Positions 9,215 to 17,736 of a DNA stretch of 64,000 nucleotides are shown here, in pieces. Below the pieces are notes generated by a model. It was given only the letters and a program-made list of their open reading frames with translations. It made no database searches and was not told the DNA's origin. Source of the stretch: Methylobacillus caricis (GTDB lineage: Bacteria > Pseudomonadota > Gammaproteobacteria > Burkholderiales > Methylophilaceae); NCBI RefSeq assembly GCF_020532705.1, contig NZ_JAJAVD010000001.1, forward strand, positions 1,302,001 through 1,366,000, in the 5' to 3' direction. Numbering within the stretch: position 1 is the first letter of the stretch; each line of letters starts with the position of its first letter. Position numbers and translations under genes: made by a program.

Positions 9215-9910
9215 TTAAAGTTGGGAAAGCCATTGCGTGATCACTGCCTGCAGCTTTGGCTGCAACGCGGGCGCCAGTTGCTGACCTTGGCGCCGGAGAT
9301 CCCGCACGGAAAAATTAGCCAGCTCTCCCACATGGCCAACATACCAGCGCTCCAGCCCTACCGCTGTGACTTCAATATGGAACTGTAACGCCAGGCCATG
9401 CCTGCCATATGCAAATGCCTGGTTAATGTACAGTGCGGAGGAGGCCAGATGCACAGCACCTGCGGGCAGGTCGAACGTATCACCATGCCAGTGCAGCACC
9501 GGACAGGCATCCGCCAGCGCGGCCAGTGGTGACTCCCTGCCCTTCTCACTCAATGACAAAGGGCTCCAGCCAATTTCCTTGCCTTGTTCACCAGCATAAA
9601 CATCGGCCCCCAGTGCACAGGCCATGATCTGGGCACCCAGACATATGCCAAGGACTGGTTTGTCACTCTCAAGGCGCGTCCTGGTAACATTTATCACCTG
9701 TTGCAGAAATGGATAATCATCCGTTTGGTAAACGCCAATTGGGCCGCCCAGCACGAATAGCACATCAGCATTCAGTGCCCGCCTGAAGTCGCTGTCAGTT
9801 GCTGAAGGTGCATCGATATACTGTATCTGGTATCCCGCCTCCTCCAGAACCGGCGCTATGCCATCGAGGTCTTCAAACGCAAGATGGCGCAGGGCTATTG
9901 CAGTTTTCAT
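9215..9910 (-). CDS. Class I glutamine amidotransferase (GATase1) protein
   Basis: Stand-alone triad glutamine amidotransferase of 231 residues, in the group often annotated GMP-synthase-like. The nucleophile elbow GICLGAQIMA carries the catalytic Cys (about residue 93), and the His-Glu pair is in LQFHIEVTA. The oxyanion segment is VLGGPIGVY. The start was set to the ATG at 9910 preceded by an in-frame TTG. No synthetase domain is attached, so it may hydrolyse gamma-glutamyl compounds or work with an unlinked partner. It is followed by the acetyltransferase gene 18 bp downstream. Confidence 0.85.
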   Translation of the reverse strand: MKTAIALRHLAFEDLDGIAPVLEEAGYQIQYIDAPSATDSDFRRALNADVLFVLGGPIGVYQTDDYPFLQQVINVTRTRLESDKPVLGICLGAQIMACALGADVYAGEQGKEIGWSPLSLSEKGRESPLAALADACPVLHWHGDTFDLPAGAVHLASSALYINQAFAYGRHGLALQFHIEVTAVGLERWYVGHVGELANFSVRDLRRQGQQLAPALQPKLQAVITQWLSQL

Positions 9911-10052
9911 CAACTAAACTCTCAAATATTTAAAGTCTGTCCAGATGTTATCAGGGCCTGGTGCCAGATAATCACGGAATATAGGGAATTTAGCAAAAAA
10001 CCAGGCAATGATGATCATCCAGATTTCACAAAATATCAGGGTCAGTGATTAA

Positions 10053-10706
10053 TTAACTTCCCGCATGACGAAATGTGAGATTGATCCTGCACTCTCCTGT
10101 CAATGGATGTCGCCCAGGCTTGAGTGGTAATATCCCATGGTAGTTCAACCTTGAAACACCACCCCATACGACGACATCTCCATGTTGGAGTACAGTGCGC
10201 AAGGTTTTGTCAGTGCGGGCAAGTCCGCCAAACAAGAATGTTGCAGGCAAACCCAGCGATACAGAAACTATTGGCTGGGCGTAGTCTCGCTCGTCCTTGT
10301 CCTGATGGAGGCTTAGCCTGGCTCCTGCCTCATAATGGTTGATCAGGCAGGCATCAGGCTCAAACCCTTCAAATCCCACATGACTGGCTGCACTCTTCGC
10401 CAGTGACTTAAAAGCTGATGGCATGGTTGGCCAGGGCCTGCCTGACAAGGGATCAATTTCATCATAGCGATAACCTGTCTTGTCAGATATCCAGCCCAGC
10501 CTGCCAGTGTTGGTCATGGCGACCGACATCCTGAAACCGCCTGGAGTTGTCATATGCCGCAGTGGAGACAACCAGACGACTTGTTGCAACTCTCCCCAGA
10601 TATCCTGCTCAAATGGCAGAGCAAAACGCCTGAGAACAAAAGCATCCCTTCCCATTGACTCGCAATGTGCCTGTGGTTCCATAAAATCGAATAAATCAGC
10701 GCTCAT
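10053..10706 (-). CDS. alkB: AlkB DNA oxidative demethylase
   Basis: 2-oxoglutarate/Fe(II) dioxygenase of 217 residues that reverses 1-methyladenine and 3-methylcytosine damage. The Fe-binding triad is visible: His and Asp in SLHQDKDERD and the distal His in LNYHGILPL; the 2-oxoglutarate-binding Arg pair lies in RINLTFRHA at the C-terminus. The NHYEAGARLSLHQD block is the AlkB family hallmark. It starts 33 bp after ada in the same direction, giving an ada-alkB operon as in enteric bacteria, so it should be induced by methylated Ada. Confidence 0.94.
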   Translation of the reverse strand: MSADLFDFMEPQAHCESMGRDAFVLRRFALPFEQDIWGELQQVVWLSPLRHMTTPGGFRMSVAMTNTGRLGWISDKTGYRYDEIDPLSGRPWPTMPSAFKSLAKSAASHVGFEGFEPDACLINHYEAGARLSLHQDKDERDYAQPIVSVSLGLPATFLFGGLARTDKTLRTVLQHGDVVVWGGVSRLNYHGILPLKPGRHPLTGECRINLTFRHAGS

Positions 10707-10739
10707 ATTTAATCTATTACGCGGATGATGAAATCAAGA

Positions 10740-11831
10740 TTATTGGCCTCCGTCATCGCAATTCGACTCTCGCTCCAGCAAGGTGCGCTTACGCTCTATC
10801 CCCCAGCGATACCCTGCCAGCTCGCCATCGCTACGTACGACACGGTGACACGGAATTGCCACCGCCAGCCTATTTGCGGCACAAGCGGATGCGACGGCCC
10901 TGACTGCACGAGGAGCGCCCAGCCTGGCTGCAATTTCAGTGTAACTGGCGGTCTCACCAGGCGGTATATCCCGCAGCGCCTGCCATACCCGGTGCTGGAA
11001 TACTGTTCCCTGAATATCCAACGGCAGCTCCAAGCCTATTGCAGGCGCCTCTACCAAACCGATCACTCGCGACACTGTTTCCTCATACCCTTCGTCTCCT
11101 CCCAATAACTCAGCATTGGGAAAGGCATCCTGCAACTCATGCAACAACTGCCCTGGATCATCACCCAGCAAAATGGCACATATACCTTTGGCAGTGCTGG
11201 CGACAAGCATTGAGCCCAAGGAACACTCTGCAACCGCAAAGCGGATTTGCGTATTAATGCCCCCTCTGCGAAACCGGGACGGTGTCATGCCCAGCCCTGC
11301 CATGGATTTTTCATAAAAGCGGCTGTTTGCGTTATATCCTGCCTCGAATATTGCCTCCGTCACGCTACCGCTATGACGCAAGCCATTACGCATTTTTTTA
11401 AGCTGGTGGGCTGAGCTATAAGCCTTGGGAGTAAGCCCGGTCACCGACTTGAATAAACGATGAAAATGAAAACTGCTCATGCCAGATTTTTGTGCAAGTT
11501 GCTTCAAGGTAAAGGCATGTTCAGCTTGCTCTATCATCTCGCAGGCATTGGCAATCAACGCAACATGCTGCTCGGCAAGCGTCGCATCATTGGGTTTGCA
11601 CCGTTGGCAGGGCCTGAATCCAGCGTGCTCGGCTGCCTCAATACTGTCATGAAAACTGACATGTTCAGGCCGGGGCCGGCGTGCAGCGCAGGAAGGCCGG
11701 CAATAGATGCCTGTACTGCTCACAGAATAATAAAATTGACCATCATAAGCGCTATCCCGTCCAAGCACCGCTTGCCATCGCACGTCATTTTCAGTTGCTG
11801 CGGCCTTGGCCGTTTTCAAAGACAATTTCAT
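10740..11831 (-). CDS. ada: Ada: methylphosphotriester / O6-methylguanine-DNA methyltransferase and activator
   Basis: Bifunctional suicide repair protein and transcription activator, 363 residues from the ATG at 11831 (a TTG 9 bp upstream is less likely). The N-terminal zinc domain has the four Cys of Ada in GIYCRPSCAARRP and RPCQRCKPN; the first is the methylphosphotriester acceptor. An AraC-type helix-turn-helix follows (about 95-185, KSGMSSFHFHRLFKSVTGLTPKAY). The C-terminal O6-alkylguanine transferase has the active site AIPCHRVVR. First gene of the ada-alkB pair and divergent from the alkA-type gene. The shared 190-bp interval has two Ada-box-like sites. Confidence 0.95.
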   Translation of the reverse strand: MKLSLKTAKAAATENDVRWQAVLGRDSAYDGQFYYSVSSTGIYCRPSCAARRPRPEHVSFHDSIEAAEHAGFRPCQRCKPNDATLAEQHVALIANACEMIEQAEHAFTLKQLAQKSGMSSFHFHRLFKSVTGLTPKAYSSAHQLKKMRNGLRHSGSVTEAIFEAGYNANSRFYEKSMAGLGMTPSRFRRGGINTQIRFAVAECSLGSMLVASTAKGICAILLGDDPGQLLHELQDAFPNAELLGGDEGYEETVSRVIGLVEAPAIGLELPLDIQGTVFQHRVWQALRDIPPGETASYTEIAARLGAPRAVRAVASACAANRLAVAIPCHRVVRSDGELAGYRWGIERKRTLLERESNCDDGGQ

Positions 11832-11903
11832 GATAGTCAACTTCGATGAATAAAGTAATAATCGTCAATCTACCAGCCTTGTACCTGCCCTGCATTCCGG
11901 ATA

Positions 11904-11916
11904 TTGCTTTTGAATT
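11904..11916 (-). promoter_or_regulatory. Ada-box-like operator facing ada
   Basis: On the minus strand this site reads AAT, six bases, GCAA, the A-box/B-box arrangement described for methylated Ada binding. It lies 73 bp upstream of the ada start codon and inside one arm of a 16-bp perfect inverted repeat (11896-11911 with 11950-11965). The match is seen in sequence; the regulatory role is inferred from the enteric system. Confidence 0.6.
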
Positions 11917-11944
11917 CAGCTTTGCCACTCACGAGTATCAAGGA

Positions 11945-11957
11945 AAATTAAAAGCAA
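11945..11957 (+). promoter_or_regulatory. Second Ada-box-like site facing the alkA-type gene
   Basis: On the plus strand it reads AAATTAAAAGCAA, giving GCAA preceded by AAT at 5-nt spacing (or AAA at 6). It is the mirror image of the ada-facing site and lies 64 bp upstream of the glycosylase start. It is a weaker match than the minus-strand copy because of the spacing. Confidence 0.5.
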
Positions 11958-12020
11958 TATCCGGATGGAAAATAAAGCTGAAAAGATTATCCTCGACAAC
12001 TCTATATCCAACATATCATC

Positions 12021-12665
12021 ATGAGTTCACCGTTCCAAGCCAATACTCACCTTATAAAAGCCTCGAGTTTTCTGGCCGCCATAGATCCAGACTGGGCACA
12101 ACTTATAAAAACACTTGGCCCCTGCCAGCATCAGGCTCAAGCAGAAAGAGAGCCTTACGAAGCCCTGGTCAGGGCCGTGGCATATCAGCAGCTCCATGGC
12201 AAGGCCGCAGATGCCATATTGGCCCGCCTGCTTTGCTTGTTTGATGGCCAGTTTCCCCAACCATCCCAGTTATTGGCAACCAATGTAGATACTCTCAGGG
12301 GCTGTGGTTTTTCCGGCAGAAAAATTGCCACTATCTATGGCATTGCGCAAGGCGTCTCAAATGGGATCGTACCTTCCCAGATACAGGCTGCAAAGATGAC
12401 GGATGCGGACCTGATCAGGCAATTAGTCACATTAAAAGGCATAGGCCAGTGGACGGTAGAAATGCTACTGATGTTCACACTGGACAGGCAAGATATCCTG
12501 CCAGCGGATGACCTGGGTATCCGCGAAGGCTATCGCAGGCTTAAATCACTGGATGCAGCACCAGCCAGCAAGGCAATGAAATTGTTCAGTGAAGCATGGA
12601 GCCCTTACCGCACCGCAGCCGCTTGGTATCTATGGCGTGTGCCGCGTCATCAAAAGCAGCCTTAA
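12021..12665 (+). CDS. alkA: DNA-3-methyladenine glycosylase II (AlkA-type)
   Basis: HhH-GPD superfamily base-excision glycosylase of 214 residues that removes 3-methyladenine and related alkylated bases. It is the short form, without the N-terminal domain of E. coli AlkA. The helix-hairpin-helix is in LVTLKGIGQWTVEMLLMF (about 133-150), followed by the Gly/Pro segment and catalytic Asp in LPADDLGIREGY. The early block YEALVRAVAYQQLHGKAADAI is also family-typical. Divergent from ada-alkB, with probable shared induction by alkylation damage. Its stop overlaps the relA stop by 4 bp on the other strand. Confidence 0.9.
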   Translation: MSSPFQANTHLIKASSFLAAIDPDWAQLIKTLGPCQHQAQAEREPYEALVRAVAYQQLHGKAADAILARLLCLFDGQFPQPSQLLATNVDTLRGCGFSGRKIATIYGIAQGVSNGIVPSQIQAAKMTDADLIRQLVTLKGIGQWTVEMLLMFTLDRQDILPADDLGIREGYRRLKSLDAAPASKAMKLFSEAWSPYRTAAAWYLWRVPRHQKQP

Positions 12666-14890
12666 AGATGGCGCACGGCCTCGTTGACACTGGGTACTTG
12701 GCGCAATAACGCCAACAGGCGGTCAAGCTGGCCCAGACCTGAAATTTCAATCGAAAAGCGCATTCTGGCCTGGTTGTTACGGCTTTTCGTTTTGACCTGG
12801 GTGACATTGACGCGCTCGCGAGCAAACAGATCACTGATATCACGCAATAGCCCCTGACGGTCGTAAGCCTCTATATCAATATCCACTGCAGCCAGCATCT
12901 CCTGACGGCTGCCCCATTGCGTTGCCAGCAAGCGATCATGTTTATCCACTGCAAGCCGCTTGATAAATGGACAAGCCTGACGGTGAATAGTCACGCCCCG
13001 GCCACGCGTTACATAGCCCACAATTGGGTCAGGTGGCGCAGGCTTGCAGCATTTCGCCATATAAGTCATTAAGTTACCAACGCCTTCTACCAGAATGCCT
13101 GAAGGCAAATCTTCTGTGGTACCCGCCTTGATCTGGAAAGGCGCCTCGGATTCTTCCGCCTTGGCTGGCAGCTCGGCTTGCAATGCCTGGGCAATCTGAT
13201 GCTCGCCTATCTCCCCCCTGCCTATCGCAGCCAGCAATTCGTCAAGCTTGGTAAAATGCAGTTTTTGCGCAATTTTTTCCTGATTCAGGTCTACCAGGCC
13301 CAGGCGATGCAACTCCCTATCCAGGCGGATACGGCCTTGAGAAACATCTTCCTCAAAATTCTGGTAACGGAACCAGTGCCGCACCTTGGCTCTTGCACGT
13401 GAACTTTGCAGATAGCCGAGATTGGGGTTGAGCCAGTCACGGCTGGGCGCGCCCTGTTTGGCCGCCATGATCTCAACACGCTGGCCATTTTGCAGTTTGT
13501 AATTAAGCGGCACGATGCTGCCATCCACCTTGGCTCCGCGCGTACGATGGCCAAGGTCAGTGTGCAGGATATAAGCAAAGTCCACAGGCGTCGCGCCACG
13601 TGGCAAGTCCACCACCCTGCCTTGCGGTGTCAGCACATAGACTTTGTCATGGAACAACTCATTCTTGAATTGCTCGATGGCACCGCCATTGTCAGACACA
13701 TCCTGCTTCCACTCAAGGATCTGGCGCAACCACACGATCTTGTCATCAAACTTGGTGTCGGCCTTGCCGCCTTCTTTATAACGCCAATGGGCGGCCACCC
13801 CCAACTCTGAATGTTGGTGCATTTCATGTGTGCGTATCTGGATTTCCAGCGGTAGATTGCGCGGCCCGATCACGACTGTATGCAAAGAGCGATAGTTATT
13901 GCTCTTGGGACGGGCAATATAGTCGTCAAACTCTTTTGGAATCGGTTGCCAGAGATTGTGGATCAGGCCGAGAGCGGCATAGCAATCCTTGACATCATCA
14001 ACCAGGATACGCACTGCACGCACGTCATACAGCTCATTGAATGAAAGATGCTTACGCCGCATCTTGTTGACTATGCTGTAGATATGTTTGGGACGGCCCG
14101 TCATTTCCGCCTTGATGCCTGCAACATCAAGCTGGGCTTTCAGGATATCCAGCACCTCGTTGATGTATTGCTCTCGCCTGACCCGCTTTTCAGCCAGTAG
14201 GGTTGCCACTTCCTTGTAGAGCTTGGGCTCCAGAAAGCGCAAGGACAGGTCTTCCAGCTCCCATTTGATATGCCATATGCCAAGGCGGTTGGCCAGCGGG
14301 GCAAAAATACTCTTGGCCTCATAGGCAATACGCTGCTGATCAGGCTCACTGGTCCCATTCAGGCTGCGTAGTGTTTCCACTCTGTCCGCAAGCTTGATCA
14401 GTACCACGCGGATATCCTCAACCATGGCGAGCAGCATCTTGCGCAGGCTTTCCACCTGCCCTTGCTGTGCCTCCCCTTCTTTCCTGCGATCTTTTGCCAG
14501 CATGGCATCCGGGCGGCTGAAACCTTGAATCTGCTCCATCCGGGCAATGCCTTCAACCAAGGCGCAGATATTGCCACCAAACTGCTCATGCAATACAGCC
14601 TGCCAATCGGGCACATATTCAGGGCATGCATGCAGGATGGTGGCCGCGATGGTATCGGCATCCATGCCCATGCCAACCAGTATGGAAGCAACGCCCACCA
14701 CATGATGGAAGACGCTTAATCCGGTCACCTCTTTCCGCTCAAAATAGAAAGGCTGAACAAACTCGCAGCTGTGGCGAACAAGCAGCGCCTCCTCAGGCGT
14801 ATACTTTTCACCTAGGGAGACCAGCCAGGACTCGACATCCAGGGCTCCCTGGGCGCTGGCCTGGGACAAAAGATCAGGAACAAAAACCAT
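12662..14890 (-). CDS. relA: RelA, ppGpp synthetase
   Basis: Long RSH protein of 742 residues making (p)ppGpp in the stringent response at the ribosome. The N-terminal hydrolase-like domain has lost the HD pair (ATILHACPEY replaces the LLHDVxED of active hydrolases). The synthetase domain shows RPKHIYSIVNKMRRK and the EFDD form of the ExDD motif typical of monofunctional RelA rather than the RxKD of SpoT-like bifunctional enzymes. TGS (VYVLTPQGRVVDLPRGATPVDFAY), a zinc-finger-like region containing MAKCCKPAPPDPIVGY, and a C-terminal ACT domain follow. It is convergent with the alkA-type gene. Confidence 0.95.
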   Translation of the reverse strand: MVFVPDLLSQASAQGALDVESWLVSLGEKYTPEEALLVRHSCEFVQPFYFERKEVTGLSVFHHVVGVASILVGMGMDADTIAATILHACPEYVPDWQAVLHEQFGGNICALVEGIARMEQIQGFSRPDAMLAKDRRKEGEAQQGQVESLRKMLLAMVEDIRVVLIKLADRVETLRSLNGTSEPDQQRIAYEAKSIFAPLANRLGIWHIKWELEDLSLRFLEPKLYKEVATLLAEKRVRREQYINEVLDILKAQLDVAGIKAEMTGRPKHIYSIVNKMRRKHLSFNELYDVRAVRILVDDVKDCYAALGLIHNLWQPIPKEFDDYIARPKSNNYRSLHTVVIGPRNLPLEIQIRTHEMHQHSELGVAAHWRYKEGGKADTKFDDKIVWLRQILEWKQDVSDNGGAIEQFKNELFHDKVYVLTPQGRVVDLPRGATPVDFAYILHTDLGHRTRGAKVDGSIVPLNYKLQNGQRVEIMAAKQGAPSRDWLNPNLGYLQSSRARAKVRHWFRYQNFEEDVSQGRIRLDRELHRLGLVDLNQEKIAQKLHFTKLDELLAAIGRGEIGEHQIAQALQAELPAKAEESEAPFQIKAGTTEDLPSGILVEGVGNLMTYMAKCCKPAPPDPIVGYVTRGRGVTIHRQACPFIKRLAVDKHDRLLATQWGSRQEMLAAVDIDIEAYDRQGLLRDISDLFARERVNVTQVKTKSRNNQARMRFSIEISGLGQLDRLLALLRQVPSVNEAVRHL

Positions 14891-15180
14891 GTGACATTAT
14901 CTCATTAATCTGCGTCATATGTCCTGCAGCAAAGTTGTGTTCGCGTACATCATACCTGCCCTGCAAGCCGCGCCAATACTTGCTCTTTTTATAACCAGGC
15001 TGCACCGCATTTTCTGCAACAAGCACTTAGCAGTCCTATCCTGACGCCGCCCACAACCTTATCCACAGAATATGTGCATTAATTGCCATAGTTCAGTCCG
15101 TGGAGATAATCAAAGATAAAAAATTCAACTTTTTTCATTAATGGTGGTCTACAGGTTTCACAACTTCTAAGAAAGCTAAC

Positions 15181-15543
15181 ATGATGAAACATACATTAGC
15201 CATATTAACTATGGGCCTGATCACGGTTTTCTCTGCTCAATCCTATGCTGCAGAAGATGTGTCAAAACTGAACCCTCAACCAGGCCAATGGACTACTGTT
15301 GTAGCTATTTTTGACCACCTGAACAACCATTACCTGCTGAAAACCTCGGTGCATGATGATGTGGAATCCTGTGCCGCCAGATTGGAAAATATCGCAGGGC
15401 AGATCAAAAAGGCCAATGGTGTCGTATTTACTGCGCCCCGCAATACCAAGCTGAGCTTTGAAAAAGAAGAAGGCATAGAAAATGAGGCCAAGGTACTTGA
15501 AGTGCGTTGTGTCTTGGAACCATTCAAGCCTGAGCGCATTTAA
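15181..15543 (+). CDS. Small secreted protein of unknown function
   Basis: 120-residue protein with a clear signal peptide (about 1-23, ending QSYAAED), so a mature periplasmic or secreted product of about 97 residues. It contains two Cys (in ESCAARLENI and VRCVLEPF) that could form a disulphide. I do not recognise a family. A second in-frame ATG directly follows the first. It is monocistronic, with a strong terminator immediately downstream. Confidence 0.75.
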   Translation: MMKHTLAILTMGLITVFSAQSYAAEDVSKLNPQPGQWTTVVAIFDHLNNHYLLKTSVHDDVESCAARLENIAGQIKKANGVVFTAPRNTKLSFEKEEGIENEAKVLEVRCVLEPFKPERI

Positions 15544-15562
15544 TCCAGTACAGCCTCCTTGA

Positions 15563-15588
15563 AAAATGGCGCCAGTTGGCGCCATTTT
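15563..15588 (+). terminator. Intrinsic terminator after the small secreted protein gene
   Basis: An 11-bp perfect stem (AAAATGGCGCC / GGCGCCATTTT) with a 4-nt AGTT loop lies 19 bp after the stop codon. The A and T tracts on both sides would allow function in either direction. Confidence 0.8.
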
Positions 15589-15712
15589 CATATTGATTCG
15601 AAGCAAAAATCTCCAAATTGCCTAATCCGACCAGGATCTGCGTTGGATTATCCTACACAAATGTCAGAGCCAGGCTGAAAGAAAGGATCCTCGTACCTGA
15701 TTTATAGTAAAT

Positions 15713-15847
15713 ATGACATTTATCACGGTGACGACACATCCTATGGCCAAGACTCTAATATTTCTTATATTTGCCATCATGATTTTCATCCTTGGGTATT
15801 GGGTGGTGGATATCATCGCCTTGAGCGGCAACGGCAGCTCATATTGA
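15713..15847 (+). CDS. Possible small single-span membrane protein
   Basis: A 44-codon reading frame (or 34 codons from the second ATG at 15743) encodes a hydrophobic helix TLIFLIFAIMIFILGYWVV followed by a short polar tail, as in many small bacterial membrane proteins. No strong ribosome-binding site is visible and I cannot name a family. It lies in the 380-bp gap between the secreted protein and ecotin. Coding potential is uncertain. Confidence 0.35.
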   Translation: MTFITVTTHPMAKTLIFLIFAIMIFILGYWVVDIIALSGNGSSY

Positions 15848-15926
15848 AGATCGTGAATTAATCCCCTGAAAAACTCCATGGCTTGAGGTAAAGTAAAAAG
15901 ATAGACCTTGTCCATGGAGAAACCTG

Positions 15927-16418
15927 ATGAATCCCTTCCTGTCATTGTTAGCTTTCTTGCCTGTATTCTTACTTGGCATACCCCAAAGCGCTTACGCGCA
16001 GGAAGGTGAAATTGATAACAAGGCCCCCTACCCTCAGGCTGAGCAAGGATATTCCAGATACGTGATCCACTTACAAACCCTGAAGAATGAAGAGGATCAA
16101 AAAATTGAACTATTGGTTGGCAAAACCATGTCGATTGACTGCAACCGACATTCCTTCAATGCTGACTTGGTTGAACATACAGTCCAAGGCTGGGGATACC
16201 CTTATTACAGGATAGAAAAAATCGCGGGCCCCATCTCGACGCGTATGGCCTGCCCGGAAAAAGCAGAGCGTGAAGGATTTGTTGGCACTAATGGCTCTGG
16301 TTTCTTTTTGAGATACAACAGCAAACTCCCCGTCGTAGTCTATGTTCCAGTTGGTTTTGATGTGCAATATCGCATATGGAAAGCAGACAAGGACTATCGG
16401 CAAGCCACAGAGCAATAA
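15927..16418 (+). CDS. eco: Ecotin, periplasmic serine protease inhibitor
   Basis: Ecotin-family inhibitor of chymotrypsin-fold serine proteases, 163 residues, dimeric in the periplasm in characterised members. The signal peptide spans about 1-24 (cut after SAYA). Family blocks are clear: APYPQAEQGYSR, ELLVGKTMSIDCNRH, GWGYPYYR, the reactive-site loop STRMACP and RYNSKLPVVVYVP. The P1 residue is Met, as in E. coli ecotin. The two disulphide Cys (IDCN and MACP) are kept. The start is supported by GGAGA 8 nt upstream. The gene is alone. Confidence 0.93.
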   Translation: MNPFLSLLAFLPVFLLGIPQSAYAQEGEIDNKAPYPQAEQGYSRYVIHLQTLKNEEDQKIELLVGKTMSIDCNRHSFNADLVEHTVQGWGYPYYRIEKIAGPISTRMACPEKAEREGFVGTNGSGFFLRYNSKLPVVVYVPVGFDVQYRIWKADKDYRQATEQ

Positions 16419-16846
16419 ATAATGCTTTTAGTAACAGGCTGACAATCAAGCAGTATCCAGCGCATCGTCCAGATGTATCAAATTGTTACCAAATAGCGAC
16501 AGATGTAACAATTCATTTCACATCAGCAAAAACTACCACCAAATCTCTCAAAAGGCGCTTTTTCTATGGGCCTTAGAACTATATTCGTATAAAATGTAGG
16601 GTTAATGCGTAGGGGGTTAACTGGGTAATTCGTTAGTTTCAAGATTGCCTTGTATCGCCTCAGCATAAGGTTGTTAGCGTGCCGTATTTAATATTGACGC
16701 TGACAGTTTATGGTAAACCTGCGTATGTCGCTCTGTAGCAACAGCTCAACCTTGACAGCCTCTGGGTCTTTGTGGGCAAGTGCGACTAGGTTCCTTTTAG
16801 GAAGTACGGTGGTTTTATGAGTCCTTTACATTCTTGAGATGCTGAA
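16419..16846 (+). promoter_or_regulatory. 428-bp gene-free stretch upstream of cyoA
   Basis: No reading frame looks genuine here. It contains an inverted repeat AATTGTTAC / GTAACAATT (16481-16489 and 16505-16513, 15-nt spacer) and an AT-rich region. The long leader in front of cyoA, and the lack of a terminator after ecotin, suggest that the oxidase promoter and any oxygen- or redox-responsive operators lie here. No known binding site could be named with confidence. Confidence 0.45.
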
Positions 16847-17734
16847 ATGATAAAAAAGCGATATCCAAGACTTTTCAGTCTGTTGTCTTCCCTAGTTGTC
16901 ACGTTGCTGTTGAGTGGGTGTGACTTTGTATTGTTCGATCCGAAAGGCCAGATAGGAGTAGAAGAAAAATCTCTTATCATCACGGCAGTTCTATTAATGC
17001 TGATCGTGGTAGTTCCAGTGATTATCATGACAGTCGTATTTGCCTGGCGTTACCGGGCATCCAACAAGAATGCCACCTATGCTCCTGACTGGTCGCACTC
17101 AAACAAGATTGAAGCGGTTGTCTGGACTATCCCTGTTCTTATCATCCTGGTTCTCGGTTACATCACCTGGAAAACAACACATTCTCTGGACCCGCGCCAA
17201 CCTATCGTCGCCGAGCAGCCCCAGATAACCATCCAGGTGGTCTCACTTGACTGGAAATGGCTATTTATCTACCCGGAACAAGGCATTGCCACTGTCAATG
17301 AGCTGGCTTTCCCGGTGAATACCCCGGTGCGCTTTGAAGTGACTTCCGGCACCGTCATGAACTCCTTCTTCATTCCACAGCTGGGCAGCCAGATTTACGC
17401 CATGGCCGGCATGAAGAATACTTTGCACCTGATTGCAAACGAGTCCGGCGTTTATCGCGGCCTGTCTGCCAATTACAGCGGACATGGTTTCTCGGGCATG
17501 AAATTCAATGCCAATGTCACCTCGCAAGAAAAATTCAATGAATGGGTACAAGAAGTCAAGCAGTCATCGACAACTCTAGATTCCGGCAAATACGCCACTC
17601 TGGAAAAAGCTTCATTCAACAACCCAATAGAGCGTTTCTCTTCAGTGTCGTCTAACTTCTATGACGCTATTGTTGAAAAGTACACACATTCTTCGGGTAC
17701 GCATGCGCACTCACATTCGGGGAGCAAGGAGTAA
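16847..17734 (+). CDS. cyoA: Cytochrome bo-type ubiquinol oxidase subunit II
   Basis: Subunit II of a heme-copper quinol oxidase, 295 residues. A lipoprotein signal ending LLSGC (Cys about residue 25) is followed by two membrane helices (about 45-68 and 95-115) and a periplasmic cupredoxin domain. That domain lacks the CuA cysteines, as expected for a quinol rather than cytochrome c oxidase ([22 protein letters not shown]). The C-terminus is His-rich ([11 protein letters not shown]). First gene of cyoABCDE; cyoB follows 2 bp later. Confidence 0.95.
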   Translation: MIKKRYPRLFSLLSSLVVTLLLSGCDFVLFDPKGQIGVEEKSLIITAVLLMLIVVVPVIIMTVVFAWRYRASNKNATYAPDWSHSNKIEAVVWTIPVLIILVLGYITWKTTHSLDPRQPIVAEQPQITIQVVSLDWKWLFIYPEQGIATVNELAFPVNTPVRFEVTSGTVMNSFFIPQLGSQIYAMAGMKNTLHLIANESGVYRGLSANYSGHGFSGMKFNANVTSQEKFNEWVQEVKQSSTTLDSGKYATLEKASFNNPIERFSSVSSNFYDAIVEKYTHSSGTHAHSHSGSKE

Positions 17735-17736
17735 AA

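Noticed and set aside
11846-12244. Plus-strand ORF spanning the ada/alkA promoter
   Set aside because: It has no recognisable family, contains the Ada-box inverted repeat, and overlaps the well-supported alkA-type gene in another frame.
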